DNA of 64,000 bases. It comes from Lederbergia wuyishanensis. GTDB lineage: Bacteria; Bacillota; Bacilli; Bacillales; Bacillaceae_C. Of the stretch, positions 29,401 to 44,400 are shown piece after piece. The notes under the pieces were generated by a model. That model saw only the letters and a list, made by a program, of their open reading frames with translations. It had not been told where the DNA came from and did not search any database. The DNA lies in assembly GCF_022900255.1 (NCBI RefSeq), contig NZ_JALIRM010000009.1, positions 186,001 through 250,000 on the forward strand, written 5' to 3'. Made by a program: the position numbers and the translations under genes. The stretch's first letter is position 1. Every line of letters begins with the position of its first letter.

Positions 29401-32400
29401 ATTAGAGAAAGATTCCGTAGTGCAGCAGCTGACGAGCAAAATCATGCCGTATGGTTTTTATCATTTTTACAAAAACATATGAAGTAAAGTACTATTATTC
29501 GACGAAATGCAAATGTATTTCGTTTTCTTTTTTTAAATACTACAAAATTTTGTATCCTTAAAATTCGGCTCGAAATTTATTTGGGAGGAATGACAAAACA
29601 TCTTTCCAATCTACATGTTTAGTGAAAGGACATACAACTTTACCTGTTGAAATGTATAAGTACCATTTAAACCAGGAGGGATATCGTGGAACAGCACATT
29701 TTTTCTTCCGATGCGGCAAAAACACTAGGTATAGGGGCAAGTACGGTTAGAAAGTATGCAGCACTGCTAGAGGCCAATGGATACGAGTTCGAACGAGGGG
29801 CTAATAACGGACGGATTTTTAAAAATGAGGATTTAACGGTAATTTCCAATATGATGGAAATGATGAGTAAAGACGGTTTAGCCATTGAACTTGCAGCTGA
29901 AAAAGCGGTTGGACATATCCCTGTTAAAAGAGAAAACAATATAAAAGAAATAAACAAAGATCTACAGGACTTTATTGCACAAATAAAAGGTTTAGAATTG
30001 CAGCAAGCTTCTCTAACCGAAATGAATCTTGCACTGGCAAAACAAGTTGAACAATTAACCCAAAAAATAGAAGAAAGGGAAAGGGACCAACAGTTATTTA
30101 GAATGGTAGAGGACTCGAGGAATAAAAAGAAGAGGAAAGGAATCGCGATATTCCGCCCTCTTACAGCCTTATCTGGAAAAAAGTAATATTTTGCTTATTA
30201 TTTTGTTAACGATATTAAACTAGAAGCTTCCAGACTCCATAGATAATTCACACTAGATCATCGAACAAAGAGAGTCGGGAATGACTTTACGATTTCAGTC
30301 AGCATTCGCGACCAATTAGAAAAATCAGTATTTCGTCGTGGATTACAGCATTCACCAAAACCTCATAGTTTTTTCAAGAATTATTCCCGAGGCAAGCTTT
30401 ATCTAAAAAAACAACAAAATTTGCAACTCTCCAGTTGTCAGAATTTTTAAAAATGATATAATTAGTAGAAATGGCGGACTTCTGGAGGTATAAAATGCAA
30501 ATTTCAGTTGACCAACAAAATCTGCAGGAAATTTGGCAACAGATTATCAAGATTATGAATAGCCGTCCTGAACCTTTCAAGCATGTTAATACAGTATATC
30601 AATTTGAAATATTTGGTGAGCAGAGTGGTGTTAATCAGCTTATTTTAAAAGATGGAATTGCAATTGTTAATACAGGTGTTAACGATGAATCAGAGTGTAC
30701 GATCATACTAAATTTTAACGATTTCAAAGAATTATTGGCGGGGAAATTAAATAGTACAACCGCTTATATGATGGGCAAATTAAGAGTAAATGGTAGTCTC
30801 GGTTTGGCTCTTAGACTTGAAAAACTATTAAAACAATATCGCTAATCTTTTTAGATAGAATCTTGCACTCATCTTAAATTGATGAAAATGGATTCTATTT
30901 TTTGTGAGAAAATTTTATTTTAAAGGATTATTCTTTTAATCGCTGGGTATAGTAAATACTAGAATGAGCAAAAAGGTTGACAAATTGATTACTTTCTTCA
31001 AAAACAATATACAGGCTATGAAATTTAAGGTAAAATATGATTAAGATGTCAAATCTTAAAGAGGTGATCTTTCTTGCAAAGAGATCATGACCAACTTCAA
31101 AAAGTAATAAGCAGTCTGACAGAGATTGGAGTTAAGATTTCCAAGACGAAATCGAGACTTGAGATTAGCAAGGTGATTGAGGATGTCAAGTCAATCCAAA
31201 GTTATTCGGAACTTCACTCTTAAAGGCAAACAAGTCAGGTGTGTACACGAATGCATACTTGGCTTGTTTTTTATGTTTAGAAATTTTTTCCGGCTACACT
31301 AAAATGTTTCCTATTCTCTAACATTATTTCTTGGGAAATAATGTTGGGAAAAGTCGAAAAAACACTTTCGAAAAAACAGAAAGTGTTTTTTACTTTTTCT
31401 TCTCCTTTTCTACTTCTACTACGCTAATATGTGAGCCTTCCATCGTGTGAACGTGGAAATGATAATTATCCGCGGTAAGAGTATCCCCTTCTTGCAAATC
31501 ATACTTTTGTGTGAGTAACCAGCCTCCTATAGTATCTACTTCCTCTCCAGAAAGGTGGACTCCCAACAATGAATTTACTTCTTCAATTAGCATTTTTGCA
31601 TCAAGTAAATAGTGATCATCTGACAGTTTGCGTACATTCGGTATTTCATCCGTGTCAAACTCATCTCTAATGTCTCCAACAATTTCTTCCAGAATGTCCT
31701 CAACTGTAATGAGACCTGCAGTACCCCCATATTCATCAAATAAAACCGCCATATGCATTCGCTCTTTTTGCATTTTGACGAGTAAGCTTTGAATCGGAAT
31801 TGTTTCGATCACCCTAATCACGGGTTTTACATAAGGCATGATCGGCTCGGTGCCCATGCAGTTTCCACCAATACAATCAGAAAGAAACTCTTTAACATTG
31901 ACAACACCAATAATTGTATCCTTATCACCATCTGTTACAGGGTAACGAGTAAATCTTTCAGCCCTAATTGTTCCAATTATTTCTTCTATGGAAGCTGATT
32001 TATCTATACTATACACTTCGACACGCGGTACCATAATTTCCTTCGCAATCCGATTGTCGAATTCAAAAATTCTATTGACATATCGATATTCAGATTGGTT
32101 GATTTCACCGCTCTTTAAGCTTTCCGATAAAATGATTCGTAATTCCTCTTCAGAGTGAGCTAATTCTCCCTCGGATGCAGGTTTTAATCCAAACATGCTC
32201 ACAATAGAACGAGCTGTACCATTCAATGCCCAAATAAAAGGGTACATGATTTTATAAAATATAATTAGGGGGGCTGCAACAGAAAGGGTAATTTCTTCCG
32301 CTTTATGGATAGCGAATGTTTTAGGAGCTAACTCCCCAGCGACTACGTGAATAAACGTAATCGTACTAAATGCAATAATGAAAGAAAGAATGCTGACTAA

Positions 32401-35400
32401 TGACTCAGGTACATCAAACTTTTCAAAAATAGGTGTAAGTATGACTTGAACTGTAGGTTCCCCTAACCAACCTAATCCTAAAGCAGTTACGGTTATTCCT
32501 AGTTGCGTAGCAGATAAGTATCCGTCTAAATTAGAGAGCAGCCGTTTGGCATTCACGGCTTTTTTATTTCCTTGTGCGATGAGTTGATCAATCCGGGATC
32601 CCCGAACTTTTACGATAGCGAATTCCGAGGCTACAAAAAAAGCTGTTAAAGCAATTAATAGAATAACGAGTAATATATTGATCGCAAGCAATGGAGCGTC
32701 ACAACTTCTATTTATATGAAGCGTGACTTCACCTCCTCAGTATTTCTAATTGAAAAAACCAATATGATACACTTACTTTACCCACAAAGCAACAACAATT
32801 ATCGTCTTATTCTAAAATTTATCAAAACAATGTTGAAAAACCTTAAATAATAGTACGAATCTGTTATGATAGAAATATCTTCAATGATGGAAGCCATAAA
32901 CAACCTTAAGATTAGCATTGGAGGGCTTTTCTTGAAAAAACATGTCTCGGATCGTGAACTGATCTATGTACATATGAATCAAACTGATCATTTCGTTTTA
33001 TCGTATGGAATTGAATTCACTGAATTTATTTCGGGAATTCCTCATCCAATCCAAAACGCACTATTAATTCGTCATAAATTAAAGGATAGCCACTTTAATA
33101 TGCACACGATGTTAGAATACGTTGATCAAGAGATGATTGAAAAATTAGTTCAAGAAGATATCAATAGCTTTGGTGACTTTTGTTGGATTGATTTTAAAGA
33201 AGAGGAACATCTAAACCTTTTAAGTGGTCAGGAAATTGCTGAAATACTTTATTTAGGGCATATTAAAGAACATTTACGTATTCCTTTTTATGGAAAACTT
33301 AAAAATTATTATGCTTATCTTTCTAATGATGATGGATGGTTTAATAAAACCTACTATAAGAATTGGGACCTCTTTTTTACAATGTTAGGCTCAACAATTG
33401 CTATTAAGATGAACAATCAAAAAGAGAAGTCACTCTTATTTAGAGTAAAAAAGAAAAATACTCCAGCAATTCCAAAAGAAATCCTCAACCCTTTTTCCGA
33501 CCTAATGAAAGAAGGGATTGTAATTTCTATAGAAAAAGCAGTTCGTACAAGACTTACAATCGAGGTTCCTGTATGGGTAATCGGAGATTTCTTTGATATG
33601 GATGAAATGTATGAAGAATATGAGGGACTTGGTGGAAGAAAAGCGGATGGGAAACTTGTATTTGATCGGAAAACAGGGGAATGGCAAGCATTCGCAGCAT
33701 ATTCTTCTTAGTAAATAAAACATAGAAGCGTGGGCTCACTTAATAGTGAAACCACGTTTTTTATCTGTTCAATAACACTTATGAACATTCGCCCATATAT
33801 TATTGAAAAGAAATAAAGGGAATTGATTATTAGCTCTTTTCTCAGGGAAATGTATTTTCGAACACTAATATTAATATCCAACCGAGAAAAGAGCTGCTAA
33901 CTTCATAAGTACCGCTAAACACCCTTATTAAGTGTAAAAGCCGGCTATAGGCTTTTACAAAAACAACAAACTTTGAAACGAGCCTTTAGTTACGCTCTTT
34001 TCTCAAACTTTATTGTTATTTTATATGAATAATAATAAAGGGAAATGTATTTGAACCCTAATCTTAATATTCAGCTGAGAAAAGAGCTGGTACCTTTATA
34101 AGTACCGCTAAACTTCCTTATTAGGTGTAAAAGCCGGCATTTGGGCTTTTACAAAAACTCTTTGAAACGAGCCTTTAGTTACGCTCTTTTCTCACAGCTT
34201 GTTGCTATTTTTTATAAAAGAAAAAGGAAATGTTATTTATTCCTAATATAATTATTCAAAAGAGAAACGAGCTACTAGCATCATTCGTACCGCTAAACGC
34301 CCTTATTAGGTGTAAAAGCCGGCATTTGGGCTTTTAGAAAAACTCTTTGAAACGAGCCTTTAGTTATCTCCTATCTTCGTGGTAAAATAAAAGACATCTG
34401 CACATCATGGAGGATTAATATGAAGATTAATATTTGTTTATTATACGGTGGAAAATCGGCAGAGCATGAAGTTTCTTTACAAACAGCCAAGGCGGTCATT
34501 AAAGCTTTGGATACAAATAAATTTGCTATTCATCCTATTTTTATATCTAATGAAGGAAAGTGGATTAAAGGTCCAGAACTATTGGGGCCAATTGAAAATG
34601 TAAAAGAATTGGAATTTCAAAATGGAGGAGTAGAGGTTGGACCGAATGCTCTAAGTACAAATTTAACCCCAGAGCAAAAAGGAAGTTACGATGTGGTATT
34701 TCCTCTTTTGCATGGTCCAAATGGTGAGGATGGTACGGTGCAAGGAATGCTTGAATTATTGAATATTCCTTATGTTGGAAATGGCGTCCTTGCTTCATCT
34801 GCAGGCATGGATAAAGTCATTATGAAAAATTTATTCGCACAAGCTGGACTCGACCAAGTGAAGTACGTATCCTTTATTCGAAGTACGTGGGTTAGTGATC
34901 CAGAAAGAGCATACCATCAAGTCGAATCTGAAATAAGCTATCCTTGTTTTGTAAAACCTGCTAATCTTGGATCCAGTGTAGGAATTAGTAAATGCGAAAA
35001 TCGTGAGGAGCTTGCTGATGCATTTGTTGAAGCCTTTCAATACGATCGTAAAGTGATCATCGAGGAAGGGGTCACAGCAAGAGAAATAGAAGTAGGAGTT
35101 CTGGGTAATGATTTTCCAGAGTGCTCTGTTGCCGGAGAAATTGTACCGAAAAAAGGGTTTTATGATTACGAATCGAAATATTCGGATGGAGATACTGCAT
35201 TAATTATCCCTGCCGATATTTCGGATGATCAATACAATGAATTAGCGAGAATGGCAGTCAAAGCTTTTAAGGCACTTGATTGTTCAGGACTTGCAAGAGC
35301 TGACTTCTTTGTAACTAAGGAAGGACGTATTATCATTAACGAAGTAAATACGATGCCAGGATTCACCCCTTTCAGCATGTTCCCTCTTTTATGGAAGCAT

Positions 35401-38400
35401 ACAGGGGTCGAATACCCAGATTTAATTGAACGCTTAGTTCAACTCGCTATGAAAAGACACGAGGAAAAACAATCAATTATTCATACTTTTTAAAAAGAAG
35501 TACTGAGGGCGCCTGATAAATGAAGGAGGCTAAGAACGCAATTTCCTGTTGCTGACTCTAGCAGCTGGTCTTTTCGCTTTGCCTTCTTCCTGATCAGTAT
35601 CCAAGCTGAACTCCGACAAATTAATATCCAGATTCAAAAAGATCCGTATTTTGATTTGTTGAAGTTAGTTTATGACTTCAATCGGCCGGCGCTATCCAAT
35701 AAAAAGAATCTAAAAGCTGTCCCAAAATCATAATTGATTATTGAGACAGCTGAAAACGTTAGGGGGACAATTATGATAAAGTGTACATTAGGTCAGTTGG
35801 CGAAAATGATAAATGTGGAAAATGATGTAATGGAATTTCAAAATATTGAAATCGCAGGAGTGTCATTTGATACAAGACTAATCGAGCCTGGGAATTTATT
35901 CGTAGCATTGATCGGGGACGCGAATGATGGCCATAAATATGTAGATATTGCATTTGAAAAAGGTGCAGCTGCGGTACTTTGGCAAAAAGATGTGCCAAAT
36001 CCCCCGAAAAATAAACCTGTTTTACAAGTTGAAGATACACTTCGCGCCCTTCAGGATCTAGCTCATTCCTATCGAAAACAAAATTCAGCAAAAGTAATTG
36101 CCATCACAGGCAGTAATGGTAAAACAACTACAAAAGATATTGTAGCTGCTGTTTTTTCCGAAGACTATAAAGTACATAAAACAGACGGAAACTTTAATAA
36201 CCATATTGGACTTCCATTAACGATTCTTGCAATGGAGGAAACAACAGAAATTGCCATTTTAGAAATGGGTATGAGTGGAAAAGGTGAAATTGCATTACTG
36301 ACTAGAATTGCAGAGCCAGACGCTGCCATCATTACAAATATTGGTGAAGCACATTTACAGGATTTAGGATCACGTGAAGCAATTGCCGATGCAAAGCTTG
36401 AGATTGTTGAAGGACTTCCTAAGAATGGTTTATTAATTTATCCAGGAAATGAACCATTATTAGTGAAAAAAGTAAGCAGTTTAAAGCAATTTAATACATG
36501 TACGTTTGGGGAAACATCCGAAAATGATATATATGCTATAGATATCACTATTGAAGAGAATGGAAGTAATTTTATTGTTCCTGGTCTTTCCGATGAACCG
36601 TTATTTCTTCCGATTTCGGGGAAACATAATATTATGAATGCATTGGCTGCTATATTAGCCGCAAAAGAGTTTTTAATTTCTCCAACTTCGATTCGAGCTG
36701 GTTTGAAATCGGTAAAGTTGTCAAATATGAGAATGGAATGGCATGACGGAATAAAAGGAACTCGTATTTTAAATGATGCATATAACGCGAGTCCTACAGC
36801 TATGCGCGCTGTCATTTCAATGGTTGAAAAACTGGCTGATGAACGTGAAAAGATTGTTGTTCTAGGTGATATGTTGGAGCTTGGAGAAAAGGAAGTAGAA
36901 TTTCACGAGCAAATAGGTGAGGAACTTAATCCAGATAAAATCAAATACGTATTTACGTATGGCCCCTTAGCTAAACATATAGCATCAGGTGCAAGACTGC
37001 ATTTTCCAGATGAGCGAATTTTTGAGTTTAACGATAAAGAAAAACTAATAAACGTCTTAAATGAAAAAGTAGAAGGAAACGAACTTATCCTCTTCAAAGC
37101 ATCAAGAGGAGTAAAGCTGGAAGAAGTAGTAAATGCGATGCTAGTTAGATAAAAGGCATGGCAAATCATGCAATGCTTAGATTGAAGTTAAAGATAATAG
37201 ATCTTGGAGGAGTGCTCCATCTCACCTGTCATCCGTTCTAAAGCGAGAACCTGAAATCACAATACTTTTCCAAACAAGAAAAAAAGTAATTTAAATTTAC
37301 TTTAGCATTGTGACTTCAATTGTATTCAAAATCGTTTAATGATAGAATTATCAACATCGTTTACAGTTTTTTTTCATGGCAGTTCTTGATGCATGTTTGC
37401 ATAGAACCTAGATATTCTAGGAGAGACACAGATCTCAATTTGAAGTTTTAAAAGGAGAATGAGTAGCATTGACGAAGTTTGCAGATTTAAATTTAAGCCC
37501 TGCTCTGCTAAAAGCAGTTAACAGAATGGGCTTTGAAGAAGCTACACCAATACAAGCGAAAACGATACCCCTAAGCATGGCAGGAAAAGACCTGATTGGC
37601 CAAGCTCAAACAGGTACAGGAAAAACAGCAGCCTTTGGGATTCCGTTAATCGAAAAGATAGATGTGAAATCCCAACATGTGCAAGGAATTATTATTGCAC
37701 CAACGAGGGAATTAGCCATTCAAGTTTCTGAAGAATTATATAAAATTGGCGTGGATGCCCGAGTAAAAGTATTGGCCGTATATGGAGGCTCAGATATCCA
37801 ACGTCAAATTAGGTCTTTGAAAAAAGGACCACATATTATCGTTGGAACTCCAGGTCGAATTTTAGACCATATTAATCGACGTACGTTAAAATTAGGAAAC
37901 GTTCATACGCTTATTCTTGATGAAGCGGATGAAATGCTTAATATGGGATTCATTGATGATATTGAAGCGATTTTGGAAACTGTTCCTGAAGAAAGACAAA
38001 CGCTTCTGTTTTCTGCAACAATGCCAGAGCCAATCCGCAGAATTGCAGAACGTTTCATGAAATCTCCTGAAACAGTGCGCGTTCAAGCGAAAGAAATGAC
38101 AGTGCCATTAATTGAACAATTTTTTGTTAAAGTTCCTGAAAAAGAAAAATTTGATGTTCTTGCAAGACTTATTGATGTACAATCACCTGAGCTTGCGATT
38201 GTGTTCGGTAGAACGAAGCGTAGGGTTGACGAGCTTTCAAATGCTCTTACTGTAAGAGGATATACTGCTGAAGGAATTCACGGGGACCTAAGCCAAGCAA
38301 AAAGGTTATCCGTCTTAAAGAAATTCAAGGAAGGAAAAGTGGATGTCCTTGTAGCGACCGATGTTGCGGCTAGAGGTTTGGATATTTCTGGAGTAACGCA

Positions 38401-41400
38401 CGTTTATAATTACGATATTCCACAGGATCCTGAAAGCTATGTACACAGAATTGGAAGAACAGGTCGTGCTGGAAAAGAAGGAATGGCCATCACGTTTGTC
38501 AGTCCTCGTGAAATGGGCTATCTTCGAATTGTGGAACAAACTACTAAAAAACGAATGCAGCCTATGCGTCCGCCAACTTGGGATGAAGCTCTTGAGGGAC
38601 AACAACGTATTACGATGGAGAAACTTGAAGAGAGCATCAAGGAAGGCAATCTGGATGAATACAAATCTGTGGCGAAAGATTTGCTTACAGAATATGATGA
38701 TGCGATTACTGTTATTGCAGCTGCGTTAAAAGTATTAACAAAAGAGCCGGATAAAACACCGGTTCATATTACAGAAGAAAAGCCACTTCCACAAAAACGT
38801 GAGTCATTTAAAGGCGGCGGTAGCGGTCGAGGCGGCGAAAATCGAAATAGACGTGGAAAGTCTGGCCAACAACCATATAAAGGGAATCGCAAGCCACAAC
38901 GTAGACCTACTGGAAGAAGACCATAAAATATAGTAATTAGAACTGCTAAAAAAGTGTAAGCGATCAATAGTAGGTCCTTGAGTTATAGAGTCAAAAAAGC
39001 AATCGGTGCTAACGGAATATACCGATTGCTTTTTTTTGTATATGGGAAATATATATTTTTCATTAGATTTTTGCTTTCTAGCTTCTAACGACAGAGCTAA
39101 TGGGCAAAAAATAACGCATCTAAAAGGTAGAGTACAGACTTTTACAATTCAGAACAAGGTAGCAGGTGCTCGATTTTTAAGTTATTATGAAATTTGAGAA
39201 ACGTTAGAGAAACACTTTTACGTCCATATTTTGCTAGACGATGAAACTAATATCCGAGTTTAGACGTAAATATGAGGGCAAGGGGGCATCTTATGAATAT
39301 CAATCAACCTGCAAAACAAATATCAAAGCTGGGATTAAAGGTATGGAGAATTACAGGTGTAATTTCTTCCTTAATATTATGGGGCATTGCGATTAGTATT
39401 GGCGTACTCGTATATGTATTTGACTGGTCCATGTGGATTACATCCATTGCCGCTATGCTCGTTTTTATCTTCACGATCATGAGCATTTTCATCATTCCTT
39501 CTATAAGATGGAGTAGATGGAGATACGAAGTAAGAGAGCAAGAAATAGAGTTGCAACATGGTGTTTTTATCATTACTCGTACGCTTGTACCAATGGTCAG
39601 GGTACAGCATGTTGATACAGTGCAAGGGCCGATACTACGAAAATATAAATTAGCAAGTATTCAAATTTCAACTGCTGCGACTAATCATGAAATTCCTGCG
39701 ATAGAATTAGAGGAAGCGGAAGAACTAAGGCGTGCCATTTCAAAATTGGCAAGGGTGGCTGAAGATGATGTCTGAACCCAATCGACTTCACCCTATTACA
39801 ATTGTTTTTTCTGTCATAAAAAATATAAAAGAAACAATCGTTCCAATCTTTTTTTACTTCATCGTTTTTATTGTTCGTGAGGATGCGAAAGACCAAATTC
39901 AATTTGAAGGGTTTGGTCCGTGGGTAAATTTCGTACCGTACCTCATACTTATATTAATATTTTTCATAATGGTTTTGAGCGGAATTATAAAATGGTATCG
40001 CTATACGTTTCGAATTGAAGATAAGGAGTTGCGGATTGAATACGGCCTATTTGTAAAAAAGAAACGTTATATTCCATTTGACCGGATTCAAAGTCTTGAT
40101 TTTTCTGAAGGAATCCTCCATCGTCCATTTGGTCTTGTGAAAGTAAAAGTAGAGACGGCTGGTGGGGATCATCAAAAATCAGAAGCCGAAATGAGTGCAA
40201 TCAAAAAAGAGGATGCACTAGCCCTAAGACGTCTAATTACAGAATCAAAGAATAGAGAAAAAGAATCTGAAGACATCATTGAAACTGTTGGTGTGACTCC
40301 TAAACAATCGATTTTATATAAGATCTCACCTAAACAACTCTTGTTTTTTGCATCTACTTCAGGGCGTGCTGGTGTTGTCGTACTTGCAGTTCTAGGTTTT
40401 GGAAGTCAGTTTGATGAACTCATTCCTTTTGATAAAATTTTTAAAGAGATGGAGCATATTGCAAAAGTGGGTTATACCCTTATCGCAATTCTTGTTGCAA
40501 TAGGTATGTTCCTAGCTTGGCTTGTGTCTGTTTTTATGGCTTATTTAAAATATAATGATTTTACATTGGAAAAAGTTGAAGGTGATCTTGTTATTACAAG
40601 AGGGTTATTGGAAAAACGTACGACGACCATTCCTATTAAAAAGGTCCAAGCTGTAACAATACAAGAAAGTCTTTTTAGGCAGCCATTTGGGTATGCAAGT
40701 GTATCCGTTGAGTATGCAGGGGGTTCTATATTGGATGAAAATACGGAGGGCCTTCTAATACCTGTAGTGAAGAAAAAGAAAATAGGGCAAATACTAGAAG
40801 AAACATTATCTGATTATACATTCGATATCGATTTTATTGGAGCACCTAAGAGAGCTATGAGACGTTTCTTTTTCATAAAAATGTTTGTGGCAGCAATCTT
40901 AACTATCCTACTTTCAATTTGGCTTTGGCCATATAGCTTAATCGCCATTTTTTTGGTAATAGCTGCTTGGATCTTAGGTCTTCTGCAGTATAAATCGGCG
41001 GGGTGGAATATGACTGACACACAACTCGCTTTAAGATATAGGGGATTAGATCAACAAACAACATATATGAGAAAGAATAGAATGCAGTCCCTAAATATGT
41101 CTGTGAACTGGTTTCAAAGAAGGGCAGATCTAGCAACTGTAGAAACCTCGGTCATGAGTGGTGGAGGCGCCCATTTCCATGTGAAACATTTGAACGCGGA
41201 AGATGTTAGAATGATTTATGAATGGTATCGGCCAGCAAAAAAAGAATAGAAATAGAAAAGCCTTTGGAATGCTTGTTACAGCTCTCAAAGGCTTTTTATA
41301 TGGAATAAAGAAATTCGAAATTTTAGACTAGGCTGATGCATAGCAGACCCGTTTAAATAGCAAGATTCTGGGCCCAGGGCTCTGAATCGCGGCAGAACTT

Positions 41401-44400
41401 GATGAAAATACCACGATAATGCGGCGAATGCGTCTGAATCGCGGCAGAACTTGATGAAAATACCACGATAATGCGGCGAATGCGTCTGAATCGCGGCAGA
41501 ACTTGATGAAAATACCACGATAATGCGGCGAATGCGTCTGAATCACGGCAGAACTTGAGAAAATATCACGATAATGCAGCGAATGCGTCTGAATCGCGGC
41601 AGAACTTAAGAAAAAACCAAGATTATGCGGCGAATGATTCTAAAACGAAGCAGAAATTAAAAAATACCACGATTATACGGTGAAGGCATCCCAAGTTATA
41701 GCTGTTGCAAAAAAAGCCTTAAAAACGAATTGAGCGAAAGTGAAGTAAGATTCTTCCTATAAGCAATCCACTTATCAATCCGAAAATATGGCCAGTAATG
41801 TTAACGCCGGGTTGAAAAAATGTCAAGACGACGCTGATAATTGCAATAGGAAGTATGACTTGTCTTCCTTGAAGGGGCATGGCATCTTTTTTTACAAACA
41901 AAACGGCTAAATATACTCCAAATAATCCAAATATTGCTCCACTTGCTCCAATATGTGTATAGTATGGAGGGTGGATATATAAAGTAGCAATATTTGCTCC
42001 AATTCCGCTAGCTAAATAAACAATGATAAACATTATTTTTCCTAGTGCTTTTTCAAGTGCTGGACCGAATAGTACTAAAGAAAATGAATTAAATAATAAA
42101 TGAGCAAATGCGACGTGAACAAAAATAGGGGTGACAAGTCTCCAGTATTCCCCTTGTTGAATATACAGATTTACTCCTGCTAATAATTCTAGAATCCAGT
42201 TATGCGGAAAAATAGGCAGATGCATCATAAGAAAAATCAATATATGAATAGCGATTATACTAGATACTACCGGGTACGATCTAAGAAATTGTCCGAAACT
42301 TTCAGTTCTTACAAACATGGTATCGCTCCTTTAGGAGATGTTACTCCCCTAATCTTAGTCCAAGGAACCGCTTAGGACAACTATTAGATTGTACGTCATA
42401 TCATTTATTTTTAGAAGGGAAGCAAGACATGATTATTGGAATAGGGATGGATTTAGTTGAGATAGACAGGATTGAACAGCTGCGAATAAAGCAAGAACGT
42501 TTTCCGAGACGGATATTAACAAAAACAGAATTAGAAATATATGAAAACTTAAATGAAAAAAGAAAAACGGAATTTCTTGCCGGACGTTTTGCTGCAAAAG
42601 AAGCATATTCTAAAGCTCGTGGAACCGGTATTGGAAGTGAACTATCATTCTTAGATATAGAAATTAGTACAGATGGAAAAGGGAAGCCCATAATTACAAG
42701 TCCCGTATTTGAGCGCGTGTATTTATCTATTACCCATACAAAATCCTATGCAGCAGCTCAAGTTATTATCGAATCGCAAGACTAGATATTATTCTATGTA
42801 AAACAATATATAATTGAATGGTCTATTGTTAAGGTTTGTCTCATATATTTTTAGTGCGTTAGGAGAGACAAGGTTTTGGCTGTGGGATCGATTGCCACGT
42901 TGTGCGGAACGGATCGCGGGTGTAACAATGGTACTGGACAATTTCCCTGCAGCCGGCTTTCTCTCTTCTTTTATGGTCAAATGAGACAAAAAAGGGGTTG
43001 AAGGAATGAGAAAGGGGTTACGGCTATTTTGGTTGCTGCTCGCTTCCATCGCTGTACTTTCTGCTTGCGGGGCAAAGTCACAGGAGGATGTGACAAAAGG
43101 GCTGGACAAAAAGGTAGGTGAATTAAAAGGGTACAAGGCTAAAGCTCAAATGACGCTAACGGTTGGCAATGAACCGCAAACTTACGAGATTGATGTTTGG
43201 CATGATAAACCGGGCAATTATCGTGTTCATTTAAAAAATGCAAAGAAAGAACAAAGTCAAATGATCCTTCGTAATAAAAGTGGTGTATATGTTTTGACCC
43301 CAGCATTAAACAAGAGCTATCGCTTTCAAAGCGAGTGGCCGCAAAACAGCAGCCAAGCCTATTTGTATGAATCTCTAGTAAAAGATGTAAAAGCGGATAA
43401 AGAGGCAAAGTTTAAAGCAACAAAGGATCATTATGTGTTTACAACAAAAACACGCTACCAAAATAATAAAATGCTCCCTACTCAGGAAATTACTTTTAAA
43501 AAAGGATCACTTGAGCCAGTTAGTGTAAAAGTAATGGATTCGAATCATACCCCCGTAGTAACTGTTAAATTTACTAGTGTAGAATTTAATGCTAAATTTG
43601 ACAAAGGTGCATTCGATACGAAAAAGAATATGACAAGTGCACAGTTGGAAGTTCCGGTTATGTCTAATAATACGGATAACGAATTTACAGTAAAGTACTC
43701 TATGGCAGAAATTCCAGGAATCACACTTAATGAAGAACAATCGTATGAAACAGATACAGGGAAAAGGGTATTATTAACATATAGTGGAGAAAAATCGTTT
43801 ACGCTTATCCAAGAAACGGCAGATGTCATTCCAACTATTTCTATGGAAATGGTAGATATGAATGGGGAAATGGTTGACCTTGGATTTTCCATTGGAGCGA
43901 TGACAAAAGATTCCATTTCGTGGAGTGAAGACGGTGTTCATTATGTGTTGCTTTCTTCTGATTTATCTCCGGATGAAATGGTAATGGTCGCTCAATCGGT
44001 ACAAGGAGGAGCAATCAAATAATAAATGCATTCGGCAGACCTTTTCCATCCGAATCGGTCTGTTTTTCTTTTGTTTTGAGATAAGGATAAGTTTTTTAGA
44101 TGGTCTATATCATAAGAGTAGTTTTTTTCTATCTCTAGCTCTATGCGCCATCGGCTATAGGTTAGAAACCTGCTCCACTAAAAGTCAAAGAACAATTTTG
44201 GTGGATTAGAACATTTGCTTAGTGGCATTTACTCATTGTGCTTTTCTATGAGACCTAAATTATTTCTCATTGACATATCTTCCGTTGAGTTTGATAATCA
44301 ATAATATTATTGAACATCATACGGGAAGTGACCATCATGGAAGATAAAGTTTTTTATAGAGACACTTGGGCAGAAATAGACTTAGATGCACTTTATTCTA